DNA from: Streptomyces sp. SM11 | GTDB taxonomy: Bacteria; Actinomycetota; Actinomycetes; Streptomycetales; Streptomycetaceae | Assembly (NCBI RefSeq): GCF_002910905.1 | Contig: NZ_NEUE01000103.1 | Coordinates: forward strand, 4,657 to 40,036 | DNA length: 35,380 nt | Direction: 5' to 3' | Shown here: positions 7,735 through 15,129 of the stretch, piece by piece | How the letters are laid out: each line of letters begins with the position of its first letter | Numbering within the stretch: position 1 is the first letter of the stretch | Made by a program: the position numbers and the translations under genes | Notes under the pieces: generated by a model | The model's database searches: none | What the model saw: the letters and a program-made list of their open reading frames with translations, nothing else | What the model was told of the DNA's origin: nothing

Positions 7735-8744
7735 TCGCTCGAAGGCCGCCCGTCCCACCGCCACGACGTGCGGCGCGGGTGGCCCGGCAGCTCGGCGCGG
7801 CCGGTGGCCCACAGCAGGACGGTCCACCGGTCGCCGCCCGCCGGGGCGTCCGGGAAGAGCCGGGCCAGCACCCGGTCGCAGAGCGCCGGGGACGGCGACC
7901 AGTCCAGCCCCAGGCCCTCGGCGAGGTCATGGGTGTGCACCAGGGTCTCCACCACTCCCATCGCGGCGAAGCCCTCCGGGTCGGAGATCCCGTACCCGTG
8001 GTACGAGCGCACCTCCGGCGGTGTCGTCCGCGCCATCGAGTCCAGCAGCGCCCCGCTCGCATCCAGCGTGGCCAGCAGCCCTGCGGGACCGGCGCCACGG
8101 TCGGCGAAGACCGCGTTGTACGGCCCGCCCTGCCGTTCGGGCGCCCACCGGTAGGGGACTTCACGATCCAGCGGAGGCGTACGCGGGCCCAACTGCACGG
8201 CGTACGCGAACAGATCGTCGCTCAGGTGCTCCACCGTCTCCCAGCAGGTCCACGTGAGGGTCCCCGCGGGCGCCTCCCAGCGGTCCGCCGGGGCCCCGGC
8301 CAGCACGTCCACCGCGAGCCGCACCGCCGAGGTCACGTCGTCGGCGGTCACCGGCAGCCGGGTCCCGGTCAGGGCCGCCCGCTCGGCGGCGGAGCACTCC
8401 ACGCAGAACTCGTTGCCCTCGGGACCGGCGAGCGTCGCCCAGCCGCGCCCGTTCGGTCCGCGGTGGTCGCCCACCAAGGTCGCGCCGAGCGCGAGCAGCC
8501 GCTCGACCTCCTCGTCCCGGGAGCGGTCCTGCGGCTGGATGTCCAGATGGACGCGGTTCTTGGTCTGCTTCTTCTCGTCCACCCGGACGAAGAGGATCGC
8601 CGCGCCGGGGGCCTCGACCAGCGCCTCCGGATCACCGGGGAAGTCCTCGTCGGAGAGCGGCGCGCCGAGCACTTGGGCCCAGAAGGCGCCGAGCGCGTAG
8701 GCGTCGGCGCAGTCGATCGTGATGTGGCGTACGTGGGAAGTCAT
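7710..8744 (-). CDS. Two-domain protein: VOC/glyoxalase domain plus maleylpyruvate isomerase-like domain
   Basis: The product is 344 residues from ATG 8744, with GGAGAAGG 8 bp upstream (a GTG at 8753 is too close to that site). Residues about 1-125 are a glyoxalase-like VOC domain: HVRHITIDCADAYALGAFWA, VHLDIQP, then LAGPEGNEFCVE. Residues about 130-330 resemble the mycothiol-dependent maleylpyruvate isomerase N-terminal/DinB-like fold: TWTCWETVEHLSDDLFAYA, then MGVVETLVHTHDLAEGLGLDW with possible metal-binding His. The combination suggests a mycothiol-linked or metal-dependent enzyme, substrate unknown. The C-terminal tail is antisense to the OYE remnant and may have been altered by that deletion. 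Confidence 0.8.
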   Translation of the reverse strand: MTSHVRHITIDCADAYALGAFWAQVLGAPLSDEDFPGDPEALVEAPGAAILFVRVDEKKQTKNRVHLDIQPQDRSRDEEVERLLALGATLVGDHRGPNGRGWATLAGPEGNEFCVECSAAERAALTGTRLPVTADDVTSAVRLAVDVLAGAPADRWEAPAGTLTWTCWETVEHLSDDLFAYAVQLGPRTPPLDREVPYRWAPERQGGPYNAVFADRGAGPAGLLATLDASGALLDSMARTTPPEVRSYHGYGISDPEGFAAMGVVETLVHTHDLAEGLGLDWSPSPALCDRVLARLFPDAPAGGDRWTVLLWATGRAELPGHPRRTSWRWDGRPSSDQAASSAG

Positions 8745-8796
8745 GGCGGACACCTTCTCCGCTGAGCCCGCCCCGGTCCAGCGAGTTACGCGCGAA

Positions 8797-8824
8797 GGGC
8801 CGGGACGGCGTACCGTCCCGGCCC
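8797..8824 (-). terminator. Terminator hairpin after ectD
   Basis: GGGCCGGGACGG and CCGTCCCGGCCC form a perfect 12-bp stem with a CGTA loop, about 20 bp past the ectD stop on the minus strand. A short T-containing stretch follows. It marks the end of the ect operon. Confidence 0.75.
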
Positions 8825-8844
8825 CGACTCGCCTGCGCGTACCG

Positions 8845-9738
8845 CTACTTCACCGGGGTGAAGTCCCGCGCCCCGATGAACTCGGGGCGGCGGATCGGAG
8901 CCGCGAAGGGCTCCTGCGCCGCGTTCTCCACGCTGTTGAAGACGATGAAGACGTTGCTGCGTGCGTACGGGGTGATGTTGTCGCCCGAGCCGTGCATGGC
9001 GTTGCAGTCGAACCAGGTCGCCGAACCGGCCTTGCCCGTGAAGAGCTTGATGCCGTGGCGGTCGGCCATCTTCGTCAGAGCCTCGTCGGACGGGGTGCCG
9101 GCGTCCTGCATCTGGAGCGACTTCTTGTAGTTGTCCGTCGGCGTCTCGCCCGCACAGCCGAGGAACGACTTGTGCGAACCGGGCATGATCATCAGCCCGC
9201 CGTTGGTGTCGAAGTTCTCGGTGAGGGCGATCGACACGGAGACGGTCCGCATGTTCGGCAGCCCGTCCTCGGCGTGCCACGTCTCGAAGTCCGAGTGCCA
9301 GTAGAAGCCCGAGGCCCCGAAGCCCGGCTTCACATTGATCCGGGACTGGTGGACGTACACGTCCGAGCCGAGGATCTGGCGGGCGCGTCCCACCACCCTC
9401 TCGTCGCGGACCAGTGCGGCGAAGACCTCACTGATCCGGTGGACCTCGAAGACGGACCGCACGTTCTGCGACTGCTTCTCGACGATCGAGCGCTCGTCGG
9501 CGCGGATCGCCGGGTCGGAGATCAGCCGGTTCAGCTCCGCCCGGTAGACGGCGACCTCGTCCGGGGTGATCAGCTGGTCGACGGTGAGGAAGCCGTCGTG
9601 CTCGTATCCCTGGAGGTCCTTGGCGGCGATCGGGCCCGGTGCGCCCGGCGCGGACCAGATGACCGGGTCCTGGCGGGGAGTGGTCATCTCGGCGGCGCCG
9701 CGCGAGGGGTACAGATCGGCGCGTACTTCGGTGGTCAT
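8845..9738 (-). CDS. ectD: Ectoine hydroxylase EctD
   Basis: The product is 297 residues, normal for EctD, starting at ATG 9738 with GAGGAGGG 8 bp upstream. It is a non-heme Fe(II)/2-oxoglutarate dioxygenase that hydroxylates ectoine to 5-hydroxyectoine in the cytoplasm. The EctD signature FYWHSDFETWHAEDGLP is at residues 145-161. Iron ligands are His148, Asp150 and His249 (in CNAMHGSGDN). It starts 3 bp after the ectC stop, is last in the ectABCD operon, and is followed by a strong hairpin. Assignment is essentially certain. Confidence 0.97.
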   Translation of the reverse strand: MTTEVRADLYPSRGAAEMTTPRQDPVIWSAPGAPGPIAAKDLQGYEHDGFLTVDQLITPDEVAVYRAELNRLISDPAIRADERSIVEKQSQNVRSVFEVHRISEVFAALVRDERVVGRARQILGSDVYVHQSRINVKPGFGASGFYWHSDFETWHAEDGLPNMRTVSVSIALTENFDTNGGLMIMPGSHKSFLGCAGETPTDNYKKSLQMQDAGTPSDEALTKMADRHGIKLFTGKAGSATWFDCNAMHGSGDNITPYARSNVFIVFNSVENAAQEPFAAPIRRPEFIGARDFTPVK

Positions 9739-9741
9739 GGT

Positions 9742-10140
9742 TCAGCCCTCCTCGGTCAGCAGTGGGTAGACACCGTTCTCGTCATGGTCCTCCCGTCCGG
9801 TGACGGGGGGATTGAAGACGCACACGCAGCGGAAGTCGGTCTTGGGGCGCATGGTGTGCTTCTCATGCCCGTCCAGCAGGTACATCGTGCCGGGCGTGAT
9901 CCAGTGCTTCTCGCCGGTCTCGTCGTTGGTGAGCTCGGCCTCGCCCTCGGTGCACAGCACCGCCTCGATGTGGTTCGCGTACCACATCGAGGTCTCCGTG
10001 CCCGCGTACAGCACGGTCTCGTGGAGCGAGAAGCCCACCTTCTCCTTGGCGAGCACGATGCGCTTGCTCTCCCAGGTGCCGGACGCGGACTTCACATGCC
10101 GGTCGGTGTTCTCGATGTCACTGAACGATCGGACGATCAC
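9742..10140 (-). CDS. ectC: L-ectoine synthase EctC
   Basis: The product is 132 residues from GTG 10140 ([16 protein letters not shown]), the standard EctC N-terminus and length. An upstream in-frame GTG at 10170 would add a 10-residue non-conserved extension. EctC is a small cupin that cyclises N-gamma-acetyl-diaminobutyrate to ectoine. Visible features are [24 protein letters not shown] (written in part), the [16 protein letters not shown] cupin motif, and [20 protein letters not shown] near the end. The ribosome site is weak (GAAAGG, longer than usual spacing). A strong stem-loop lies between ectB and this gene. Confidence 0.97.
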   Translation of the reverse strand: MIVRSFSDIENTDRHVKSASGTWESKRIVLAKEKVGFSLHETVLYAGTETSMWYANHIEAVLCTEGEAELTNDETGEKHWITPGTMYLLDGHEKHTMRPKTDFRCVCVFNPPVTGREDHDENGVYPLLTEEG

Positions 10141-10172
10141 GGTGAGCGGTTGCCTTTCTCTTCTCTCCACAG

Positions 10173-10198
10173 GGTCCCGGGCCTCGCGGCCCGGGACC
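10173..10198 (-). promoter_or_regulatory. Stem-loop in the ectB-ectC spacer
   Basis: GGTCCCGGGCC and GGCCCGGGACC form a perfect 11-bp stem with a 4-nt loop in the 90-bp spacer. There is no T-run, so it is more likely an mRNA-processing or stability element, or a weak attenuator, than a full terminator. Confidence 0.65.
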
Positions 10199-10230
10199 TC
10201 TTCTTCCGCGCCTGTCCCGGCAGTGCCGGG

Positions 10231-11493
10231 TCAGGCCGTCTCGCGGACGCAGCGGGCCAGCGTGCGCAGGCCCTCGTCCAGTTCTTCGGTGGTGACGGTC
10301 AGCGGCGGCAGCAGCTTGACGACCTCGCTCTGCGGGCCGGAGGTCTCCAGCAGAAGCCCCAGCTCGAAGGCGCGGGCGCAGACCGCCGAGGCGCGCGCCG
10401 GGTCCTGGAACTCCATGCCCCACACCAGGCCCCGGCCGCGGAACTGCGCGGTCGGCTCCTCGGCGCAGATGGCCAGCAGGGTCTGCTCGACCTGTTCGCC
10501 GCGGGCCATGGTCTGCTTCTCCATCTGGCCGTCCGCCCAGTAGGCGTCCAGCGCGGCGGCGGCCGTGACGAAGGCCGGGTTGTTGCCGCGGAAGGTGCCG
10601 TTGTGCTCGCCCGGCTCCCAGATGTCCAGCTCCGGCTTGAACAGGCACAGCGCCATCGGCATGCCGTAGCCGCTGATGGACTTCGACAGCGTGACGATGT
10701 CCGGGACGACGCCGGCCTCCTCGAAGGAGAAGAAGCCGCCGGTACGGCCGCAGCCCATCTGGATGTCGTCGACGATCAGCAGCATGTCCTGGCGGTCGCA
10801 CAGCTCTCGCAGCGCGCGCAGCCACTCGGGCCGGGCGACGTTGATGCCGCCCTCGCCCTGGATCGTCTCCACGATCACGGCGGCGGGCTTGTTCAGGCCG
10901 GAGCCCTGGTCCTCCAGCAGCCGCTCGAACCACAGGAAGTCGGGGACCGTGCCGTCGAAGTAGTTGTCGAACGGCATCGGGGTGCCGTGCACCAGCGGGA
11001 TCCCGGCGCCGGCCCGCTTGAACGCGTTGCCGGTGACGGCGAGCGAGCCCAGCGACATGCCGTGGAAGGCGTTGGTGAACGAGACGACGGACTCGCGGCC
11101 CTTGACCTTACGGGCCAGCTTCAGCGCCGACTCGACGGCGTTGGTGCCGGTCGGGCCGGGGAACATCACCTTGTACGGCAGGTCGCGCGGGCGCAGGATC
11201 ACGTTCTGGAACGTCTCCAGGAACGCGCGCTTGGCGGTGGTGGCCATGTCCAGGCCGTGGGTGATGCCGTCGCGCTCGATGTAGTCGATCAGCGCGCGTT
11301 TCAGCACCGGGTTGTTGTGGCCGTAGTTCAGGGAGCCGGCCCCGGCGAAGAAGTCCAGGTAGGAGTGGCCGTCCTCGTCGGTCAGCCGGGCGCCCTGCGC
11401 GCGGTCGAACACGGCGGGCCAGCCGCGGCAGTAGCTCCGTACCTCGGACTCCAGGGTCTCGAAGACGCTCAGTGCGGGCGGGGTGATGGTCAC
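10231..11493 (-). CDS. ectB: Diaminobutyrate-2-oxoglutarate transaminase EctB
   Basis: The product is 420 residues from GTG 11493 with AGGAGA 7 bp upstream. It is a class III PLP aminotransferase that converts L-aspartate-4-semialdehyde plus glutamate to L-2,4-diaminobutyrate, the first ectoine step. Key features are the substrate region DFFAGAGSLNYGHNNP, the cofactor region PGPTGTNAVESALKLAR, the Asp-containing VDDIQMGCGRTG, and Schiff-base Lys271 in VTLSKSISGYGMPM. It sits between ectA (157 bp upstream) and ectC (90 bp downstream), both spacers carrying stem-loops. Confidence 0.97.
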   Translation of the reverse strand: MTITPPALSVFETLESEVRSYCRGWPAVFDRAQGARLTDEDGHSYLDFFAGAGSLNYGHNNPVLKRALIDYIERDGITHGLDMATTAKRAFLETFQNVILRPRDLPYKVMFPGPTGTNAVESALKLARKVKGRESVVSFTNAFHGMSLGSLAVTGNAFKRAGAGIPLVHGTPMPFDNYFDGTVPDFLWFERLLEDQGSGLNKPAAVIVETIQGEGGINVARPEWLRALRELCDRQDMLLIVDDIQMGCGRTGGFFSFEEAGVVPDIVTLSKSISGYGMPMALCLFKPELDIWEPGEHNGTFRGNNPAFVTAAAALDAYWADGQMEKQTMARGEQVEQTLLAICAEEPTAQFRGRGLVWGMEFQDPARASAVCARAFELGLLLETSGPQSEVVKLLPPLTVTTEELDEGLRTLARCVRETA

Positions 11494-11566
11494 AGCGGAT
11501 CTCCTGCGTGAGGGGGTGTGACGGGCGGTGGTCGAGTGCTCCCCGCCGCACGGATGCGGCCGGGAC

Positions 11567-11629
11567 CGCGCCGGGTGGTCGGCCGGCGCGAAAAGTCGGG
11601 GGATTCCTGGCGTACGGGTCGGGTACGCC
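11567..11629 (-). promoter_or_regulatory. Two stem-loops in the ectA-ectB spacer
   Basis: CGCGCCGG (11567-11574) pairs with CCGGCGCG (11583-11590). GGCGTAC (11609-11615) pairs with GTACGCC (11623-11629). Both stems are perfect with 7-8 nt loops, and neither has a T-run. They may stabilise or segment the ect mRNA. Confidence 0.55.
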
Positions 11630-11650
11630 GGGGGTGCTGGCCGGGGCGGC

Positions 11651-12181
11651 TCAGGTGGCGAACGGGCCTATCCGGTAGAGCACCTCGGGCAGGTGCGTCC
11701 CTTCGGGGAACAGCTCGCCCTCGAAGAGCACCTCCTGCTCCAGCGCGACGTCGTGGCGCTGGGCGTAGGACGTGAACAGCCGGTCGGACGCGGTGTTGTC
11801 CGGCGTGATCGTCGTCTCCACGGACGACAGGCCCTGGCCGGCGGCGACCCGGGCGGTCAGCGCGTCCAGCAGAGTGGCGGCCAGTCCCTTGCCCCGGTGG
11901 GCCTGGTCGACGGCCACCTGCCAGACGACGAGGGTCTGGGGGCGGTCGGGCCTGAGGTAGCCCGTCACGAAGGCGATGGGCTCGCCGTTCTCGCCACGGG
12001 CGACGGCGGAGGTCGCGGCGAAGTCACGGCACCACAGCAGGTAGCTGTACGAGGAGTTCAGGTCCAGGACCTGGGAGTCGCGGGCTATGCGCCAGATCGC
12101 GGCTCCGTCCTCCACTCGTGGGGCATCGATACTGAGGAATTCGCTTCGGGCACGGGCAAAATCTGCTGGTGCGGCGGTCAT
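11651..12181 (-). CDS. ectA: L-2,4-diaminobutyrate acetyltransferase EctA
   Basis: The product is 176 residues from ATG 12181 (MTAAPADFARARSEFLSI). It is a GNAT-fold enzyme that acetylates L-2,4-diaminobutyrate to the N-gamma-acetyl form. Characteristic EctA stretches are DLNSSYSYLLWCRDFAATSAVA, then FVTGYLRPDRPQTLVVWQVAV, the acetyl-CoA loop AHRGKGLAATLLDAL, and ETTITPDNTASDRLF. There is no good ribosome site before the ATG, so it may be read from a very short leader. It is first in the ectABCD operon. Confidence 0.95.
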   Translation of the reverse strand: MTAAPADFARARSEFLSIDAPRVEDGAAIWRIARDSQVLDLNSSYSYLLWCRDFAATSAVARGENGEPIAFVTGYLRPDRPQTLVVWQVAVDQAHRGKGLAATLLDALTARVAAGQGLSSVETTITPDNTASDRLFTSYAQRHDVALEQEVLFEGELFPEGTHLPEVLYRIGPFAT

Positions 12182-12447
12182 GTGAATTGAATTTACCCAG
12201 CAAATTTCCAAATTGCATCGAGGCGAAGGGTTGGGTGAAGCGCCCGTCTGTGTTATCAGGCGTGCGCGAGATCCGCCATAATCCTGGTATGGTTTCATGC
12301 TCTTTGTCCAGAATTTTTCGGGCATAATGCCGACTGTGTGGAGTCGGTCACAGGGTTGTAACTCTCGTGGAAGGCGTGTCCGAATCACGAAGTTCGAGGC
12401 CCGATAAAACTTCTGCGTTTAGGGTTCGGGAAAGCGGGCAGAAGAAT
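12182..12447 (-). promoter_or_regulatory. ectA upstream region, A/T-rich
   Basis: This non-coding stretch is visibly richer in A/T than the rest of the window. Closest to ectA is an AAATTT-rich element with GCAA...TTGC ends at 12200-12216. On the minus strand a GGGTAA hexamer lies about 13 bp before the start; it resembles the GGGTAY -10 of SigB-type stress promoters. Without a ribosome site, transcription from there would give an almost leaderless mRNA. The exact promoter is not proven. I see no gene in this stretch. Confidence 0.4.
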
Positions 12448-12480
12448 GCGGGGAGCTGTTTTCGTAAAGTAGCTCCCCGC
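12448..12480 (-). terminator. Terminator after the class V aminotransferase gene
   Basis: GCGGGGAGCT and AGCTCCCCGC form a perfect 10-bp stem with a 13-nt loop, 10 bp past the aminotransferase stop. On the minus strand it is followed by CATTCTTCT. It separates this gene from the ect operon downstream. Confidence 0.75.
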
Positions 12481-12490
12481 GTGATGAATA

Positions 12491-13597
12491 TCAGCGGCCC
12501 GGCCAGGTTTCCGAAACGGCCCTGCGGGCCCCTTCGATATCGAGCCGCCGGCCCGCGTCGGTCAGCGCCGCTCCCAGAGCCGCGAGCGAGGACAGCACCG
12601 CGTCCCGCGTCGCATCCGCCCCGTAGTGATTGACCCGGATCATCTCCTTGGACAGCGCCCCACCGCCCGCGACGAGCGGGAGCGAGGGGTCCGCCGCCAG
12701 CGCCCGCGCGACCAGCGTGGCGGCGTCGGTCCCCGCCGGGGCGCGCAGTGTCGTGGCCACCGGAGCGGCGTCCCGCGCGTCATGGACGTACGGCTCCAGA
12801 CCGCCGCCCAGCGCCACCGCACCCGCCCGGGTCGCCGCGGCGGCCGAGGCGTGGCGGGCCATCACCGTCTCCGGGCCCTCGGCCTCGATCCGCTCCAGGC
12901 ACGCGTCCAGGCCCAGCATCTCCAGCTGCGCCGGGGCGTGCGGCAGCGCCGTGCGGCCGCCGTCGATCCAGCGCTCCTTCCAGTCCAGCAGGGAGAGGTA
13001 GGAGCGGCGCGGGGCGGCCGGATTGGCGGCGATCCGCTCCCAGGCCCGCGCGCTCACCGACACCGCCGACACCCCGGCAGGCCCGCCCATGGCCTTCTGC
13101 GCGCCGATCACGCACAGGTCGACGCCCCAGGCGTCCGGCAGCAGCGGCTCGGCGCCCACCGAGGCGACCGCGTCCAGCATGAACAGCGCGCCGTGCGCCC
13201 GGACCACCTCGCCGATCTCCGCGACCGGGTTGGTGTTGCCGGTCGCCGCCTCGGCGTGCACCAGCGAGACGAAGTCGATCTCCGGGTGCTCGGCGAGCGC
13301 CTCGGCGACCTGGTCGGCGGTCACCGCCGTGTGGAAGGGCACCGTGAGGTCGACGACCTGCGCGCCGCAGTCCCGCAGCCAGTTGCCGAAGGTCTGCCCG
13401 TAGGGGCCCGTGACCACGTTCAGCGCGGTCGAGCCGGGCCGCGCGCCGCCGCGGATGCAGCCCTCCAGCGGCAGCAGCGCCTCGCCCTGGGTGATGACGA
13501 CGTCCTGCTCCGTGGCGAGGAGCCGGGCCACGCGCCGCTCGATCGCCGCGAAGCGGTCGGCGGTGAGCGGGGGGAGGTCGAGGAAGGGGTGTGTCAC
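12491..13597 (-). CDS. Class V aminotransferase, serine-pyruvate/alanine-glyoxylate-like
   Basis: The product is 368 residues from GTG 13597, with a GAAGAGAG purine stretch about 10 bp upstream. The fold-type I pattern includes TGPYGQTFGNWL, SLVHAEAATGNTNPV, the LDAVASVGAEPL cofactor region, and Schiff-base Lys168 in VIGAQKAMGGPAG. The C-terminus has the family's VAGGGALSKEMIRVNHYG. Related enzymes use serine, alanine, glyoxylate or ureidoglycine; which one applies here is not clear. It is divergent from an amidohydrolase gene across about 118 bp, which hints at a shared catabolic role (inference). Confidence 0.85.
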   Translation of the reverse strand: MTHPFLDLPPLTADRFAAIERRVARLLATEQDVVITQGEALLPLEGCIRGGARPGSTALNVVTGPYGQTFGNWLRDCGAQVVDLTVPFHTAVTADQVAEALAEHPEIDFVSLVHAEAATGNTNPVAEIGEVVRAHGALFMLDAVASVGAEPLLPDAWGVDLCVIGAQKAMGGPAGVSAVSVSARAWERIAANPAAPRRSYLSLLDWKERWIDGGRTALPHAPAQLEMLGLDACLERIEAEGPETVMARHASAAAATRAGAVALGGGLEPYVHDARDAAPVATTLRAPAGTDAATLVARALAADPSLPLVAGGGALSKEMIRVNHYGADATRDAVLSSLAALGAALTDAGRRLDIEGARRAVSETWPGR

Positions 13598-13702
13598 GGT
13601 TCGGTGCTCTCTTCGGGTTCGGTGGTCGGGCGGGTCCTTCGGCGGCCGGGCGGCGGTCCTGCCCGCGGCCGACGCCCTCCTCGCAGCCTACCGACGGCCT
13701 CG

Positions 13703-13708
13703 TACAGT
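13703..13708 (+). promoter_or_regulatory. -10 element of a likely leaderless amidohydrolase transcript
   Basis: TACAGT fits the TANNNT -10 consensus and ends 7 bp before the ATG at 13716, so transcription would start at or next to the A of the start codon. No ribosome site is present. The -35 is not recognisable. Confidence 0.5.
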
Positions 13709-13715
13709 GCCGCAT

Positions 13716-14816
13716 ATGAGTGATCGGGAGGAACATCGGGTGCTGTGGGTGAGGGGCCGGGTGCTCGTCGGCCCGGACGAGGTGCGGGACGAACTGTGGG
13801 CCGTGGACGGGCGGATCACCTACGAGCGGCCACCCGGTGCCGACCACGCGGTGACGGTCACCGGCTGGGCGCTGCCCGGGCTGGTCGACGCGCACTGCCA
13901 TGTGGGCCTGGACCGGCACGGCCCGGTCGACGCGGCGACCGCCGAGAAGCAGGCCCTCTCTGACCGGGAGGCCGGAACGCTGCTGATCCGGGACGCCGGA
14001 TCACCCTCCGACACCCGGTGGGTCGACGACCGGGAGGACCTGCCGAAGATCATTAGGGCCGGCCGGCACATCGCCAGGACCCGCCGCTACATCCGTAACT
14101 ACGCCCATGAGATCGAGCCCGGCGACCTCGTCGCGTACGTGGCCCGGGAGGCCCGGCACGGGGACGGGTGGGTCAAGCTGGTGGGGGACTGGATCGACCG
14201 CGACGCCGGGGACCTGACCGCCTGCTGGCCGCGCGGCGAGGTCGAGGCCGCCATCGCCGAGGCGCACCGGCTCGGCGCCCGGGTCACCGCGCACTGCTTC
14301 GCCGAGGAGTCGCTCACCGACCTGGTGGAGGCGGGCATCGACTGCATCGAGCACGCCACGGGCCTCACCGAGGAGACCATTCCGCTCTTCGCCGAACGCG
14401 GGGTCGCGATCGTGCCTACGCTGGTCAACATCGCCACCTTCCCCGACCTAGCGGCGGGCGGCGAGGCCAAGTTCCCGCGCTGGTCGGCCCATATGCGGAA
14501 GCTGTACGAACGCCGCTACGACACCGTGCGCGCCGCGTACGACGCCGGGATCCCGGTCTACGTGGGCACCGACGCGGGCGGCTCCCTGGCGCACGGCCTG
14601 GTCGCGGGCGAGGTGGCCGAGTTGGTCAAGGCGGGCATCCCGCCGCTGGAGGCACTCTCCGCCACCGCGTGGGGGGCCAGGCGCTGGCTGGGACGGCCGG
14701 TGCTGGAGGAGGGTGCCCCGGCGGATCTGGTCGTGTACGACGAGGACCCGCGCGCGGACGTCCGGGTGCTGGCGGCTCCTCGGCACATCGTGCTGAACGG
14801 GCGGGTGATCGGCTGA
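13716..14816 (+). CDS. Metal-dependent amidohydrolase family protein
   Basis: The product is 366 residues from ATG 13716. The amidohydrolase (imidazolonepropionase/prolidase-like) metal site is complete: His60 and His62 in VDAHCHVGLD, Lys154 in GWVKLVGDW (probably carboxylated), His193 in TAHCF, His213 in IEHATG, and Asp286 in VGTDAGG. The small N- and C-terminal beta-sandwich parts (LWVRGRVLVG and RHIVLNGRVIG) are typical. It hydrolyses a C-N bond in a cyclic amide or peptide-like substrate, not identifiable here. It is divergent from the class V aminotransferase and probably leaderless. Confidence 0.85.
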   Translation: MSDREEHRVLWVRGRVLVGPDEVRDELWAVDGRITYERPPGADHAVTVTGWALPGLVDAHCHVGLDRHGPVDAATAEKQALSDREAGTLLIRDAGSPSDTRWVDDREDLPKIIRAGRHIARTRRYIRNYAHEIEPGDLVAYVAREARHGDGWVKLVGDWIDRDAGDLTACWPRGEVEAAIAEAHRLGARVTAHCFAEESLTDLVEAGIDCIEHATGLTEETIPLFAERGVAIVPTLVNIATFPDLAAGGEAKFPRWSAHMRKLYERRYDTVRAAYDAGIPVYVGTDAGGSLAHGLVAGEVAELVKAGIPPLEALSATAWGARRWLGRPVLEEGAPADLVVYDEDPRADVRVLAAPRHIVLNGRVIG

Positions 14817-15129
14817 GAGTGGCGTGGTGCTGTGTTGACGAGCAGTGACGGATCCGGTGTCCGGCTCGTTGATGCACTTCTGCGCACACTCCGGCGCAGT
14901 AGCACACCGTTCGGCCCGCGCCGTGTGAAACGGGTGAAACCAGGGAACGCACGTGCCGAAAGATTCGAATATGCGCGCGGAAACCCCCCTTTGGGGTGAA
15001 CTCACGCCAGGTATCCACCAGTTCACCCTCAGTGCGTAAAGATTCACGGAGTCGAGGCCACCGGCACGGGCGATGTCCCCCATTGGACTGTGCCGGTGGC
15101 TCCATGTCTCTTGTGGGGGTTCCACCATC
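14817..15129 (+). promoter_or_regulatory. Leader/intergenic region of the LAETG protein gene with inverted repeats
   Basis: This 313-bp gap holds no gene I can support. It has GGGTGAACT (14994-15002) and AGTTCACCC (15020-15028), a perfect 9-bp dyad with a 17-nt loop. It also has GCCACCGGCAC (15057-15067) and GTGCCGGTGGC (15090-15100), a perfect 11-bp stem with a 22-nt loop ending about 14 bp before the GGGGG ribosome site. Two GTGAAAC-like units lie near 14924-14940. The layout suggests a structured 5' leader. Confidence 0.5.

Noticed and set aside
8719..11511. 930-residue open frame on the plus strand across the ect genes
   Set aside because: It is antisense to four certain genes and its composition is typical of reverse-frame translation in GC-rich DNA.
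14900..15129. Cyclic di-AMP (ydaO-type) riboswitch before the LAETG gene
   Set aside because: A structured leader is likely, but I could not match the conserved ydaO core bases by eye.
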